Origin: Chromera velia
Lineage: Eukaryota; Sar; Chromeraceae
DNA length: 28,785 nucleotides
Assembly (NCBI GenBank): GCA_018398765.1
Contig: JAHBMJ010001588.1
Location: 1-28,785 of the forward strand
Reading direction: 5' to 3'
A model generated the notes under the pieces. It did no database searches. It was not told the DNA's origin and was given only the letters and a program-made list of their open reading frames with translations. Positions 9,586 through 20,978 of this stretch are shown piece after piece (position 1 is the first letter of the stretch; every line of letters starts with the position of its first letter). The position numbers were made by a program, and so were the translations under genes.

Positions 9586-10208
9586 ACATTCCACCCTCCC
9601 ATCCGAACTCCCACACACACATGCTTACTGTTGTGCCAACACGCTCACTGACACGCTTACTGAACGAACAAAGTCCCGGACACAAACGACAACGGGCAGC
9701 TAGAGGGAAAGAGGAGAACATGCAAACGGATTGATGAATCGATATCCCTCTGTCCGCTTCACCATGCCTGGCCAAAAGAGTGTACAGACAGACAGGGATT
9801 GGAGTGCTCAAGCAAATAGAGATACAGGTCTACCACACCTACTGCACCAAGCCTGGCAAGTCTACTAGATTGTTGGGACAAGATGATAAGATAGATACAC
9901 CCACACACACACAGACAGACAGGGACGAACAGACACTCAACAAGACTCCCACCCACCCTCCCACCAACGCGTTCTGTCTGGACACCTCCAAGGATCCCTC
10001 TTGAACTTTGCAAGGAATGGGAAGGTCTTCTTCTTTGTCCGTCCTTCTATTCAGTTGAAGTGAAGCCACACACAGAGGAGGCAGACGAAGGAAGATCAAG
10101 GAGCAAAAGAGAGGGGGGGGCGGAAGGGCTCCTCATTGTCGGTGGAACCTTCCTCCTTTCCTCCTCGCCTCCTTCCCTTCTTTCCTTTCTTCCCTCTTCC
10201 CTCCCCTC
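9586..10208. other. Convergent intergenic region
   Basis: This stretch lies between the ends of the plus-strand gene at 9585 and the minus-strand gene at 10209, so both 3' UTRs and polyadenylation sites should be here. It contains short ACAC and GACA tracts (about 9900-9925) and C/T-rich sequence just before 10209. Open frames here are low-complexity shadows. Confidence 0.5.
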
Positions 10209-11806
10209 TCAGTAGCTGGTCTGGTACCTGCTCCCCTCTCTGCTGTAGTCATAGCCCCCCAGGGACCCGAGGTGCACCTGCAGAGGGTCAGCAGGGAGCT
10301 CCTGCTGCTGCTGCTGCTGCTGCTGCTGATGGTGGTGGTGGTGGTGCTGGTGGAATTGGGAGTTTGAGAGGGAACTCTGCACCTGGATCGGGGGAGAGAA
10401 GTCTCCAACCGCTCCTCCAGACTGCATCTCTGCAGCCGTCTTTGCAGAGGTCCCCGCCTCTCTCGGACGCACCACCTGTGCTTGTCTGTACTGAGGGGCG
10501 GCCTGCTGCAGCTGCTGGTCATTTGCGTGATACACTGCCTGTGTGCCTGCGAATGATGGGTCAGGCAGTGAGGGGGACTGAGGGGCACCGTGCTGCACGT
10601 GGTGCTGCACCTGCACAGGAGGCGCACCCCCCCTTCCGTACACAGCCGCGTTCACATTGCCACTGTGGGTCCGGTGGTGTCCCAGAGAGGATCGGGCTGA
10701 AGATTCCCCTGTGGGGGTTGCGGTCGTTCCATGAATGGAAGAGTTCTGCTGTGGGTGAGTGTGCCTTCCCGTTTCGGCTTCAGTCTGGTCATACCTCCCA
10801 TCCCCTCCAGACGCCTTCAGCGGCCCATTGGAGGCGCTTCTCTCTCTCGTGTTGCTGTGAGAGGGAGGAGCGTACCGAGGGTCGCCGATGGGGATGTCCA
10901 GAGAAGCGGATTGGTAGGGGGCCCAGAACATCAGGGCAGCTGAAACCGTAGTGATGATGATGTTGTAGATGAAAAAGACGATGCCCAGACCTCCAGCGTA
11001 GGGCAAGGTGGCGAAGAGCGAAAGGATGAGGAAGAAGAGCTGCAGAGGAAGGGAGCAGGAATGTATTTAGTGAGATTATCTTATTCTGGTCCATTGCGTC
11101 ATCCACACACTCACAGGGAGACGTGGTTGCAGTCATGGGACTGACAAACAGGCTGACGAAGCGGAGACGCAGGGAGAATGGGAACAGAAAGAGATCAGAA
11201 CCACGAAAGAGAGAGGAGGAGAAGGCACTGACCGTGAATCGTGCAAAGCACCCTGTGATAAAGCCCATGTTGAACGGACGGAGGTGCACGAGCATTCCGA
11301 CCAAGCCGAAAGCGATGGGGGTCCACCGATCAACTGCAATTACACACGCACACAAAAGATCCCTTGCAAGGAGACTGTGTTGCAACTTGAATGTTTCGCC
11401 TCATCCCTACGGGCTCATCTGTCAGGATCGCACTCTAAGGACGTAAGAATACTTTCAAAGGCAAGAGCAGGAACCTCCAGCACAGGACGATCGAGTGGTC
11501 CTGTCGCTGCAACAAGTCAGAGACACACGCAGAGAACGGTGTAAATGACTGACTTAGGACCTCAGGTGTGAGTGAGAACAGTGCCAGACGGAAATAAATC
11601 CCGTTGACGTCCTTGATGAAGCTTTCATCCGCTTTCGGCCACACAAGGCGAGTCGACACGTTCTCTCCCAGGTGGCAGATACCAACGATAAACGTCAGGA
11701 ACGCCCCGAACAGAGCAAACCACCGAGTAACAGTGGGGAGAGCGTGGTCGGCGTCTAGTGGGGTTGGCATTCTCAGGCGAGGAAATGGAATGTACAGATT
11801 GCTCAT
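10209..11806 (-). CDS. Multi-pass (about four-helix) membrane protein with Gln/His-rich tail
   Basis: Three exons on the minus strand: 11806-11554, 11333-11233 and 11039-10209 (TGA at 10209-10211). Both donors are GTCAGT, both acceptors TGCAG, and the phases (1, 0) agree, giving 394 residues. The start chosen is ATG 11806 (MSNLYIPF); the open frame continues upstream, but a T-rich tract ending TGCAG at about 11878 looks like an acceptor, so an upstream exon is possible. Hydrophobic stretches: WFALFGAFLTFIVGICHL, TPIAFGLVGMLVHL, CFARFTLFFLILSLFATL and GIVFFIYNIIITTVSAALMF. After about residue 165 comes a long hydrophilic tail, rich in Ser, Gln and His, with runs of six His and about nine Gln, probably cytosolic. 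The core vaguely recalls small Golgi/TVP-like tetraspan proteins, but I could not confirm any family. Confidence 0.72.
10302..10351 (-). repeat. CAG/CAC trinucleotide run encoding poly-Gln and poly-His
   Basis: Near-perfect trinucleotide repeats (CTG then GTG on the plus strand) encode about nine Gln preceded by a His run in the tail of the membrane protein. Such tracts slip easily, so their length is likely to vary between strains and assemblies. Confidence 0.85.
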
Positions 11807-12305
11807 TCTACTTGCTCCCTCGGACTGTCTTTCAGTTACAGGGAGAGGAGCCGGGTTCAAGACTGCAGCAAGAACAAGAAGCACTAGAAACCAACAGAAG
11901 ATTAAGCAACACAGTTCGGCTGTCTCACAGTTCCTTTTCACAGATCACTTTACTCAACCTTGCAATATGGGTATGCGAAGTTTGTGGGTGTCTTGTTGCT
12001 GTGAACAGAAAGGTGATCGACGGCTCAACGGCTCCACAGAATTGACTCAATAGAACTCAACCTCCTGTACTAAAAATCTGACAGTCATTTAAGATCGCTT
12101 GCAACCAATGATTTGCAACTATATGCTTTTTCGATCGCGTTTTTTCAAGGGCGGCGCGGCTATCGGAGGCGCGTATCCCTTCCTTCGATCGAAAAAATCT
12201 TACGAACGGCGGATTAAAAAACTGACGCACGCAGTGCCCCGGAAATGTCGCTGAGAGGGCACTTAACGAAATTCGAGTCCAGACTTCCCGCAACATTAAA
12301 CTGAC
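11807..12305. other. Upstream region of the membrane-protein gene
   Basis: This is probably the promoter and 5' leader (or first intron) of the minus-strand gene ending at 10209. A minus-strand pyrimidine tract followed by TGCAG at about 11878 suggests an intron/exon border and hence a missed 5' exon. I found no in-phase upstream exon with an ATG. Confidence 0.35.
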
Positions 12306-13121
12306 CGAACGGAAATAGAGAGTGCATAGGAAAAGCTGAAAAGGGGAAGGAAAAGCTAGGTTTTCTCCCTCACTGCTCGAAAGAGGAAGTTTTTTCCTGG
12401 CTGCAAACCGCCGTGATTGACAAAGTGGTGGTCAGCATGGCATGTTAGTGGTATGGTTACGGTATGGGTGAGGGGGGACGGAATGAAATACAAGGAGGGA
12501 ACCGCTGACATACTGAGGGGGTTGGAAAAGGAGAAACCACTGGCAGGCTTGGGACCGCAATTAATAGTACCAAGCACCAGGTCTGGTTTTCTTTGGGCAG
12601 GATGAAGAGAAAGAAAAGAGAGGATTCCAAAGAGAAAGGAAGAGATGGGGGAAGAGAGGGATATAAGAGAAAAGGAAAGGGTAGTGATGGATGGGGGGGT
12701 GGGGGTGCTCTACGGTACTGCGGCAACTGTTAGAACACCAAACTCAGTCGTATTGTTTGTTCGGGGCTGGACATAGTGCATAACAAACGACTGAGAGGGG
12801 AGAGGCGGGAGAGACCTCGAGCATGACAGAACTGTTTCAGGCTCTCAGGTTGTGAAACAGGGTGGGCTTCAAGACAGTGATAGTCAAATGGAACTGTCAT
12901 GTAGTAGAGGCAGGGGTGAGGGGGAGAGGTATAGTGAGGGAAGTAGATTTGACATCCTGCACAAGACTGCCCCAGTGGAAGGGGGGGCAGATATGCATAT
13001 GGGGTATGGGACTGACTCTGGAGGAGTGTATCCCAGGGGATAGCCACAGCCCCGTGATGGACAAAAGTCTACCAAGACTGAGACCGACCGAGACTGATTA
13101 ACTACTATATGACAAAACCCC
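12306..13121. other. Unassigned, repeat-like sequence with degraded open segments
   Basis: Purine-rich DNA with short overlapping frames on both strands. One plus-strand frame at 12862-13101 (about 80 codons, reading WKGGQICIWGMGL) and one at 12417-12605 look protein-like but lack start, splice or homology support. They may be remnants of a mobile element. No gene is called. Confidence 0.35.
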
Positions 13122-13559
13122 TTTTTTTTTTAAAAACATTTTGAATTGTAGTTTGCATATATACATAATGATCGACTTTGCATTTTTCTAACTAGTTCAG
13201 TTGAATCACTTCTTCAATTAAGCCCAGTCGCTATCCTCCTCCAGCGCCTAGACAAAGTTCCTGGATAGCCGCCAAGCCCCTCGCTATCTTGAGTGACATC
13301 ACCCTCTTCTTTGCTATACACGTACAACGTTTTCCTCTTGCTCTCTTGATGCATGCTGACGCCTCTGATTATGCTTCCCTAATAGCTGCGATCTGCAACT
13401 TTGCTTTTACTGCTCCTGCAATCTTGCTTGGTGCGCAGCCGTTTTTGCTTGCTAACCCTCATATAAAACCCTCAATCATCATAACTTTTTTCAGGTTTTG
13501 ACTGATTGATACAAATACAAACTACAATTTAAAATGTTTTTTCAAAAAAAAAAAAAAAA
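13122..13559. mobile_element. MITE-like element with ~37-bp terminal inverted repeats
   Basis: The left end (13122-13158) is a T run followed by AAAAACATTTTGAATTGTAG and TTTGCAT. The inverse complement of 13516-13559 reads a T run, then AAAAACATTTTAAATTGTAG and TTTGTAT, so the ends are inverted repeats differing at few positions. The 360-bp centre has no convincing gene; a 70-codon frame at 13289-13501 begins SDITLFFAIH. Short length, long inverted repeats and no transposase fit a miniature inverted-repeat transposable element. The outer edges are blurred by the T/A homopolymers, so target duplication cannot be read. Confidence 0.65.
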
Positions 13560-14701
13560 TCAATAAAAAAATATATCTAGTAACACATTATTTAACAACA
13601 TCACACATACAGAGGTAGCAGAGCCAAGCAGAGCCCATAGCAGAGCCGTATTAGTAAATTTTTGCTTTTCAAGGCCAAATTAAATATTTGTCAGAGGTCG
13701 TTAGATATCGTCAGAGATAGTCAGAGGCTTACACCGGGAAGATGAACATGCATGTCAATGCCTGTAAAGCAGCTATTTTGAGCCCTGCGGCGCAGCTCTT
13801 CAATTTGGTCCGCAGCTACGCCACGGCCCACAGACTCTTTCCTCACTCTTTCAAACTATTTCAAACCCCTTCCGATGCATCAGCGTACCATTGCACCGTT
13901 CTCCACGCATGCCCGCCATACATGCCAATATAAAATGAACAAACGGTCTTTTCGGGCGCCGCGGCGCCAAAAAAATTTTGGGAGGCTCTTTGGTATATAC
14001 ATGTTTTCACTGTGTTTTAACAAGTTTGTAAATGGTTTGCCCTAGGGTTTACCACGGGGCTTGATCCATAGAATAGCTTAGAAAATCGCTCCGCGGCACG
14101 GTGCGGACACAAGAAAACTTTCCTCCGCGGCGTGTCGCGAAGCGCCCAAAGAAATTTGGGCCGTTCCGCAACTCCACGGCGCTTACCCATACATAAAACT
14201 AGATACAAAAGCTGCAGGCTTTACACGCATTAATGCATATGTTAATTCTATAGCTTTACATGAAAGACGTTAGTTTTAGGTTACTCTGAAGGATTGTTTG
14301 AAGCTAACAAAACAAAATAACCTAGAAAATAACTTAAGAGAATATATTTAACCACTTCTATATTTGTCATAAACTTAAATTGCATTGCAAACAGATTCAA
14401 ACGAAGATTTGAATGAAATTGATAAAACGTTCTAGCTATTGTCCAGTATTATGATTGATCACTGCAACAATCAGAATTCTATCAAGAATTCTATCCGGAA
14501 TTCTGTCCAAATATTGTCCAAATCAGATCCCGACTTCCTTACAAAAACCTGGTTCAATTCCCCGGGAGTTTTATCGAATTTACCCGTGGAATAATATACT
14601 GGAATTCAGTGGAATTGCGGGGTTTTAAGTGGAATTTACCGTGGAATCTATGCTTGTCTAAATTCGACTAAATTCTACAACTTTTGGAGGCTCCACCCCC
14701 C
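13560..14701. other. AT-rich, repeat-like sequence up to the gap
   Basis: No supported gene. The stretch includes short AGCAGAGCC repeats (13617-13650), TCAGAG repeats (13690-13726), a perfect 14-bp palindrome GGCGCCGCGGCGCC at 13955-13968, repeated AGAATTCTATC/GGAATTCTGTC motifs at about 14473-14509, and degenerate TGGAATT repeats at about 14585-14645. A minus-strand frame at 14017-14208 is unrecognised. The pattern suggests old mobile-element debris. Confidence 0.4.
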
Positions 14702-14810
14702 NNNNNNNNNNNNNNNNNNNNNNNNNNNNNNNNNNNNNNNNNNNNNNNNNNNNNNNNNNNNNNNNNNNNNNNNNNNNNNNNNNNNNNNNNNNNNNNNNNN
14801 NNNNNNNNNN
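14702..14810. other. Assembly gap (N run)
   Basis: There are 109 unknown bases, flanked by C runs on both sides and then (CT)n at 14824-14838. Any reading frame crossing this gap is meaningless. The true length is unknown. Confidence 0.99.
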
Positions 14811-15873
14811 CCCCCCCCCCCCCCTCTCTCTCTCTCTCGCTCTCTCCTCCTTCCTTCCTATGCAGTAATGGACAGAGGGACAGTGAGGGCTGAATGCCGA
14901 CAGAAAGATAGTCATGCAAGTGCGCTGAGAAATGAGAAGAGGGCGAATCGGAGCGGAACAGGAGCAATGCATTGAAAGATCGAAAAGGAGTGTACTGCAA
15001 TCGTCGCTGTCTTTGTGAAAGTGTTGGGATCTCCAACACCCTTTCCCTGCAGCGCCAGTCAAGTTTCCATTGCTTTCCCGCCTCCCCTCCTTCCCTTCTT
15101 CAATCAGTCTCCCTGCTGCCCCGCTCCTTCATTTCTTCTGTCCCCCGCACTCCCAGCCTCCCCCCTCCAGTCTCCGACCGGCCCCTGTTCGTCCCATGCT
15201 GTCGGTGGTGGCGCTGTGCTGTAAACGAATTTCCCTGCACAGTGTTGAAAGGGGGACACGGGGGACAAAGTGATCAGAAAGCGGGAACTCATAAAGTTGA
15301 CAGAGGGCGAATAAAGTTGATTTGAACACACTAAGCGAAAGCGACTCGGACTGAGCTTAACTTGAAAGGAACGAACCTTAATTTGGTTCAGTAGAGCTTA
15401 AAGTGACTTGAACACTTGACAGAATTTCGACATAGCTTCACTGAAGGGAAATAATCTACTCGAGAAGCTGTCAGAAGAATCGAGACGCAGAGAACTGGGA
15501 AGGAGTTTTGGAAGCTGGAAAAGATCGACCCTCAAAAAAGCTGTCCTATTCATTCACACACAGCATGCCATCGGCCATGCAGTCAACAATCCATGCGCTC
15601 AAAACTCCCCCACTCCCGGAAATCGACGCAGCAGGCCGGTGACTGAGCGCACCAACCATCACCCCAGTTTACCCTGGGGCTAGCTGCAGTCTCCTTCCGG
15701 AAGGCCGAACAGAGGTTGTGACGGATCGAACGACTGAAAGAGAGGCTAGACCCTCCCCCTCGAGATACGCCATCGAGGTTTTTGACAGCAATGAAAAGTT
15801 CAGATCCCCTCTGAGCGGCGTTGAGGGACGCATGGCATGACTGACGAATGAAGTCTTAACTTTCGACTTCATT
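14811..15873. other. Gap flank and 3' flank of the eight-exon minus-strand gene
   Basis: After the C/CT repeat the sequence contains no supported exon. The part nearest 15873 should hold the 3' UTR of the minus-strand gene ending at 15874. A longer minus-strand frame at 15669-16115 partly overlaps that gene's last exons in another frame and is not needed to explain them. Confidence 0.45.
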
Positions 15874-16597
15874 TCATTCCCCTCCAATGACGAATGACCA
15901 AAGCTGATCCTCCAAGACCGATTCGAGGGGAGATGGCCGGATGGTCTTTCCACGTATGCCGGTACTCTTGCTGCGAAAGCTGAAGACTGCACAGTCGCGG
16001 GCAAGCGTACCGGCGTCAAATGAATCGAACTCTTTCGAGACACTGACCTTCTCCTGATCGAAGTTGCTGCTCTTCTTCGATACCCGCCGCCCTCTGTCTG
16101 TTCCGCATCCTGCAAAGCGTACAGTCGGAATGAATGGAATCACTTCTGAGATGTTCAGTCTCAGATGTGTCAAGACGGACAATCAAATCAATCAGTCAAT
16201 CAGTATGTAATGAAAGCAGACAAACAGAAAAACGCGAGAATGTTCGTCTGTCTTTTTGTGAATGATTTGATCAAAAAAAGCTTTAGTGCCATACCCAACG
16301 CTCTCTGCATTCGTCGGTCTTTGCAATGGAAAAAGATAAAATGCACTATCGTCTACTGCAACCCACCCATGTTTGGTGTCTTTCCCGGGACCTCGACCGG
16401 GATCGAGATCGGGACCGTGACTGGAAGGAAGACGGTCCAGACTGCAAGGACATTCACAAGACAGGACAATGCGGAGATTCGATATGTCAGATCGAAATGA
16501 ACCTGGCAGAGATAGACAGGGGCAAGACAGAGAGAGACAGAAACATGCAGGGACTGCGAGGACATGTGCTCAGACAGACTATATCGTAACTTTTCTC

Positions 16598-16629
<32 letters not shown>

Positions 16630-16982
16630 TATATGTTTCTTCTTCTCCCTTCTTTTCTTCATGAACACAATAGACAAAAAGAAAGAAAGCAAGCAACAAA
16701 GACAAAAGAACATCACGACAACTCAGACAAAGTGGGCAGGGTTCCCGAAAGACAGACTATATCGTCTTTTCTTTCCCTTTTTCTCCTTCTTCATTCTCTT
16801 CTGTTCTGTTTCTTTCTTTCTTTCTTCTTTTGGCGCGCTCTCTCAGTGGAAGGGTACCAGAGCTCCAGGCCTTAAGCGTACCCTGCGGCCCTTCCTTGCC
16901 CAGTGCAGACAAGACAGAGAGACAGACAGACAGACAGACAGACTATATCGTCTTTTCTTTCCTTTTCTCTTCCTTTCTTTCC

Positions 16983-17014
<32 letters not shown>

Positions 17015-18343
17015 TGTACGTTTCTTTTCTTCCTTCTTTTCTTCATGTACATAACAGACAGAAAGAAAGAAAGAACAAAGACAAAAGAACAGAACGAACA
17101 ATCAAACAGCGTGGACAGACAGACAGACAGACAGACAGACCCGTCCCCCCACACACAAACAGACAGACTATTTCGTCTTTTCTTTTCCTTTTTCTCTTTC
17201 TTCACACACACACACACACACAGAGACTATATGTTTCTTCTTCTTCTCCCTCCTTTTCTTCATGAACACAACAGACAGACAGTTGATCGGGGGAGGCAGG
17301 AGGAAAGACTGGAGAGGAAGGTGAAGCAGACAGAACCAAAACAGCGGAAAGAGAAACGGACAAAGGAAAGGGGAAAGTCCGCAGGATTTCTACGCAGCGC
17401 CGCCCTTAGAGCTATACTGACCTGACTGAGGGCGAACAGTCCTCCAGCGGCTATCCCTGTCGCGTCACCCGTACCGGCCCCCGCACTGGACTGTGACTGC
17501 ACCGTGGAGAATGCGCAAATTCAAGCTCGAATGAAAGAAAGAATACTTGCAAAAGAGACGCCACCGTGTTGAAAGAGACACGTGTCCTGAAAAGTTCTTT
17601 GCGCACTCACTTGCGCAGCTGTCTATCGTAACAAAGAAAAGACAGAGAGATGACAGTGTGGCAAAACATATTCATACAGTCCTATCCTTCTTTTGTTCAC
17701 CATGACTTGCAAACACAGGCAATTAAAGGAGTCTGTGACTCGCCATCCGGAACAAAAGCACGTCGGAACAAAAGCACGTCGACATACCCTTTCCTCAGTG
17801 CCTCCCACGTCTTTCGAAGCAGACCTCGACCGCCTGGTCCTGTCCTCTGATGAGACCGACTGCGAATGCATTCAAAGGGGGTGTGAAGATCATTTATGGT
17901 TCAAAAGTTCTGCTTTCAAAGGAGAGGCACAGAGTGAGAAAAAGAGCGCGGCAAGAGATATTCATAGCGTGCACACAGGCAGACGCCAAAAGAAATAACC
18001 TCAAGACGGAAGAATCATTGCTCTGTTCGTTCAAGCAGCCAATCAATCCGGTCTGAGACGATTGAGCTTCCAGTCCTCCCCATCAACTGACTTTTGACCA
18101 TTCGGATTCTCCATCATCCTCTGTTGTACGCCCCCGCTCCCCAATATCCACGGGGGAAGTGGACGAAAATCGCGGACTGGATCCTTCTGGAGCCCCCTCC
18201 GCAGAATCCCTCCCAAGAGAGGACGGGGACTCAACCTGCGTTGGGACAGGAAAACAACACGAAGGTTTCAGCCGAGAGAATTGTATTCTTAGTCAGCCAC
18301 ACACACACACACATACACACATGCACACACACTTACACACAGA

Positions 18344-18382
<39 letters not shown>

Positions 18383-18505
18383 ACAGTAACGGACCCACAT
18401 GAACATCAGCTCACGCACATGCACTCACTCTCATGTACGTGCACACACGAACACACACGCACACCAAAACGCGCATGCACTCTCTCTCTCTGTCTCTCTG
18501 TCTTT

Positions 18506-18544
<39 letters not shown>

Positions 18545-19916
18545 CCGTAGACGTACGAGAATGATCCGAAGAAGAATACACGAGACCGAGGATGTGAAGA
18601 GCTTAAGGGAATAATTGCATACAGTCACGCGTACGTAACAGATTGAAAAGGCCCTGACAAAACTCACAGGAGGCGTTCCAGGTGAGCAGATACGTGCAGG
18701 TTCTGGGTGGGAGGTGGTGACGGGGTGCTGCAGGTACGTGCACATGCATGAGGCACATGCAACAAAAATAAGTGGCGTGCTTAAACATGGTGGATATGAA
18801 CAGGGGCACAAAAAATCCAAAGGCGCACATCCAGCTAGAGCCTTGTGGCACATTTAGGGAAGCACTCTCCTCCATGGCCGGCACTGGATAGTCGACAGAG
18901 CACGTTTCAATCAGACAAAATCCGAATCATCGAGGTAGACGGAAAAATGATACCCAACCTGATCCGCAGACGCATACAACGTCCAACTGACCGGAAGGGT
19001 CCCTCCAGGGGATGTGAGGCATCTTTTTGCCATCCATTCAGCCCTTCTCTCCTCGGCGGACTCCTCCTCTGCGGGGTACGCTGCCTCTCCGAGGTCCGCA
19101 CAAGTGGGCCCCTCGTCTTCCACGCTGTTAGTCTCTCTCCCCTGCCCACTACCACACGTACCGATCATAGACAGAGGGGTCACAGGCGAACCGTCCTTTC
19201 GACCTTCTCTGAAGAGCAGAAGCGCCGGGTTAGGTCTGGGGGGGATTGGGGGGAGGGGCAAAGCTGGTCCCGGCAGGATCGAATGCGGTCCTTGTTCACA
19301 CCACAGCACATTCATAGGTGAGGTCGGCAATTTCTCCTGCAGCACACGAGAGCGAAGAGACAAAAAAAAACATGAAAATACACAGCAGAGAACGGCACTC
19401 GCTCAGCTAGCACACGAGGACAAGGAGCAGGCAAAGAAAAGCTGACGGGGATTACAGGGGTTCCATCATGGGCATTGCATGAGGGGCGAGACATCTCCGG
19501 GACTACAGGCAGGCTTGCAGGATTGGGGTGCAGAGTCTGCGGGAGCTACTAATAGACAGAAGCAGACTGACGAGGCAAAGCAACGCACGCGCAGATGATG
19601 CACAACTTCTGCACTGTTCTGCAAAGTTTTGTAGAGGTCTCGTGAACGCATCTAATGGGGCACGTTTCTCGCAAGCATTGATCTTGCACCAGTTGCCATG
19701 TGTTTCACAACGAAGGCAACGACTCACCCCTGCACCCAGCCTTAACGCGAAGTTCGCAAGCCAACCAGCAGGCAGTTGACCTCCCAGGTTGCCGAAGGTG
19801 TAGCCTTGAGGCCACGGAAGGGAGATAGCTTGCCTCTGCTCGTCTCTCTGATGTGGTTGGGGCTGAATGCACTGATGTAGTGTGGTTGTCGATGCACCTA
19901 CTGCCAGTTCCTCCAT
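15874..19916 (-). CDS. Eight-exon gene, 347-residue Ser/Pro-rich protein of unknown function
   Basis: Exons on the minus strand: 19916-19728, 19336-18992, 18727-18668, 18235-18092, 17859-17788, 17496-17422, 16109-16048 and 15970-15874 (stop TGA 15874-15876). Donors are GTGAGT, GTCAGT, GTGAGT, GTCAGT, GTATGT, GTCAGT and GTCAGT; every acceptor ends CAG, mostly TGCAG or CGCAG. The first six introns are all phase 0 and the seventh phase 2, with no stop at any join. The start is the ATG MEELAVGASTTT. The product has a Gln/His-rich N-terminus, a GYTFGNLGGQLPAGWL patch, Pro-rich PPIPPRPNP, an acidic EEESAEERRAEW stretch, Ser/Arg/Glu-rich middle exons and the terminus DQLWSFVIGGE. It is mostly low-complexity and probably disordered. 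No family is recognised. A small extra exon near 18875 cannot be excluded. Confidence 0.6.
16565..17285. repeat. Composite (GACA)n satellite modules inside an intron
   Basis: This lies within the 1.3-kb seventh... more precisely the sixth-to-seventh exon intron (16110-17421) of the minus-strand gene. Several modules recur: a (GACA)n run, GACTATATCGTCTTTTCTTT, a T/C-rich stretch, a second (GACA)n run, CTATATGTTTCTTCTTCTCC, then CTTCATGAACACAA and AAAGAAAGAAAG. Copies start near 16568, 16752, 16918 and 17160. The long open frame through 16469-17425 is a by-product of these repeats. Confidence 0.8.
18297..18540. repeat. CA and CT microsatellites in an intron
   Basis: (CA)n tracts at about 18299-18386 and 18509-18539 and a (CT)n patch at 18480-18505 lie in the intron 18236-18667 of the minus-strand gene. 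On the coding strand these read GT/GA-rich. Confidence 0.9.
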
Positions 19917-20978
19917 GTTAAGTCTCAATGAAGCAGAGTACCCTCTCCCAGCAGCCTTTATACTACACCACTATGCAGGAAATGACAGTCAGATGATCTC
20001 CTGATTGGCCAGCCACTGCGCCTCACCCAGGAGGTGTTTCTGGAGAGCGGAACTTCAGTAGCCAGTAGATTTGATTGATCACAGGAGAGACAGCAACTAA
20101 GAAAGTCCCTTTTGCGTGTTGTACCCAGAACCGTCTATATATACGTCGATACGTGACTGCGTGTTGTTCCCAACAAGTGACCTGTGTTGCAGCTCATACA
20201 CCACGCCAGTCCTTTAAAGCCACTCCAGACCTCTGCTTGACAACAAGATCTCCTCCCGTTTGCTAACCTGGTCGTTTGGGCTCTCGCGACCCAGTCACCA
20301 AGCGTGAAAGATTTGAAGATTTGAAGTGTGCAAACTGTTGGTTCGATCGATCTAACAACGATACGTACGTACACTGATATTCTGATATGTTTTCGCGCGC
20401 TTTGCGCGCGTGTACGCGGACGCGATTCAACCGATCGAGTATAGACCGATGGAGGCGTACACAAACTTTGTGTTTTGTCATGATTCCGCGGCGATTCGGC
20501 ATGCATGCATGCAGCAATTTCGGCTTCCCATTAACTTATATATATATAGAGTATATATAACGCGCAACTCCGACTCATTCCGACTCATGTGTAGTCCATG
20601 TGTAGTCATTGTCCGATGATTATCGAGCTGTCCGCACATATTGATATGTATGATCGAGGTGTCATCGAGCTCGATGCAGCAGATTCTGTTCTCCAGTTGA
20701 TGCACACGGCGAGTGAACTCATAAATTTTGAACAGTCACGCCGTCCGCCACGAACAACAGTTGCTTCACGCCTTTGCAGCAAACTTTATTGCCCCTCCCC
20801 CCGAGATATCGCACGCTCGCGGAAGTTCCGCTGGATTCAAACCGTGTTCGAAGCCAAGTCATTCGAAAACACCGTTGGCGGAGAGTAGACGGCTGTATTG
20901 CCTCTCTCCACTAACGTACCGGCATCACAAAAGCGTTGCTCAGTAAAGGTCCTTGCGAGGCTTTAGAATTAAGACAAA
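19917..20978. promoter_or_regulatory. Divergent promoter region of the Ser/Pro-rich and WD-repeat genes
   Basis: About 1.06 kb separates two divergent start codons (19916 minus, 20979 plus), so both promoters probably lie here. Noted patches: TATATATATAGAGTATATATAA-like sequence at about 20537-20559, a GC-rich inverted patch CGCGCGCTTTGCGCGCG at 20394-20410, and GCATGCATGCATGC near 20499-20512. Which, if any, act as promoter elements cannot be told. Confidence 0.45.

Noticed and set aside
9458-9703. A frame reading MAFEKQKAGSASIIQF as a separate gene start
   Set aside because: No usable donor follows, and the other frame of the same segment joins the upstream exons in phase and ends at a stop.
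10136-10951. A 271-codon plus-strand frame antisense to the membrane protein tail
   Set aside because: It is a shadow of the CAG/CAC-rich coding exon; the minus strand has the in-phase splice sites and hydrophobic segments.
14658-15062. Open frames crossing the N run
   Set aside because: They exist only because N codons are not stops.
16580-17160. A CRISPR-like array
   Set aside because: The repeats are 4-bp GACA runs and pyrimidine blocks of variable length with no regular spacers, in a eukaryotic intron.
16469-17425. A 318-codon open frame on the plus strand
   Set aside because: It consists of translated GACA, CT and AAAG repeats (RQTDRQTD and FFFLLFF runs) and lies inside an intron of the minus-strand gene.
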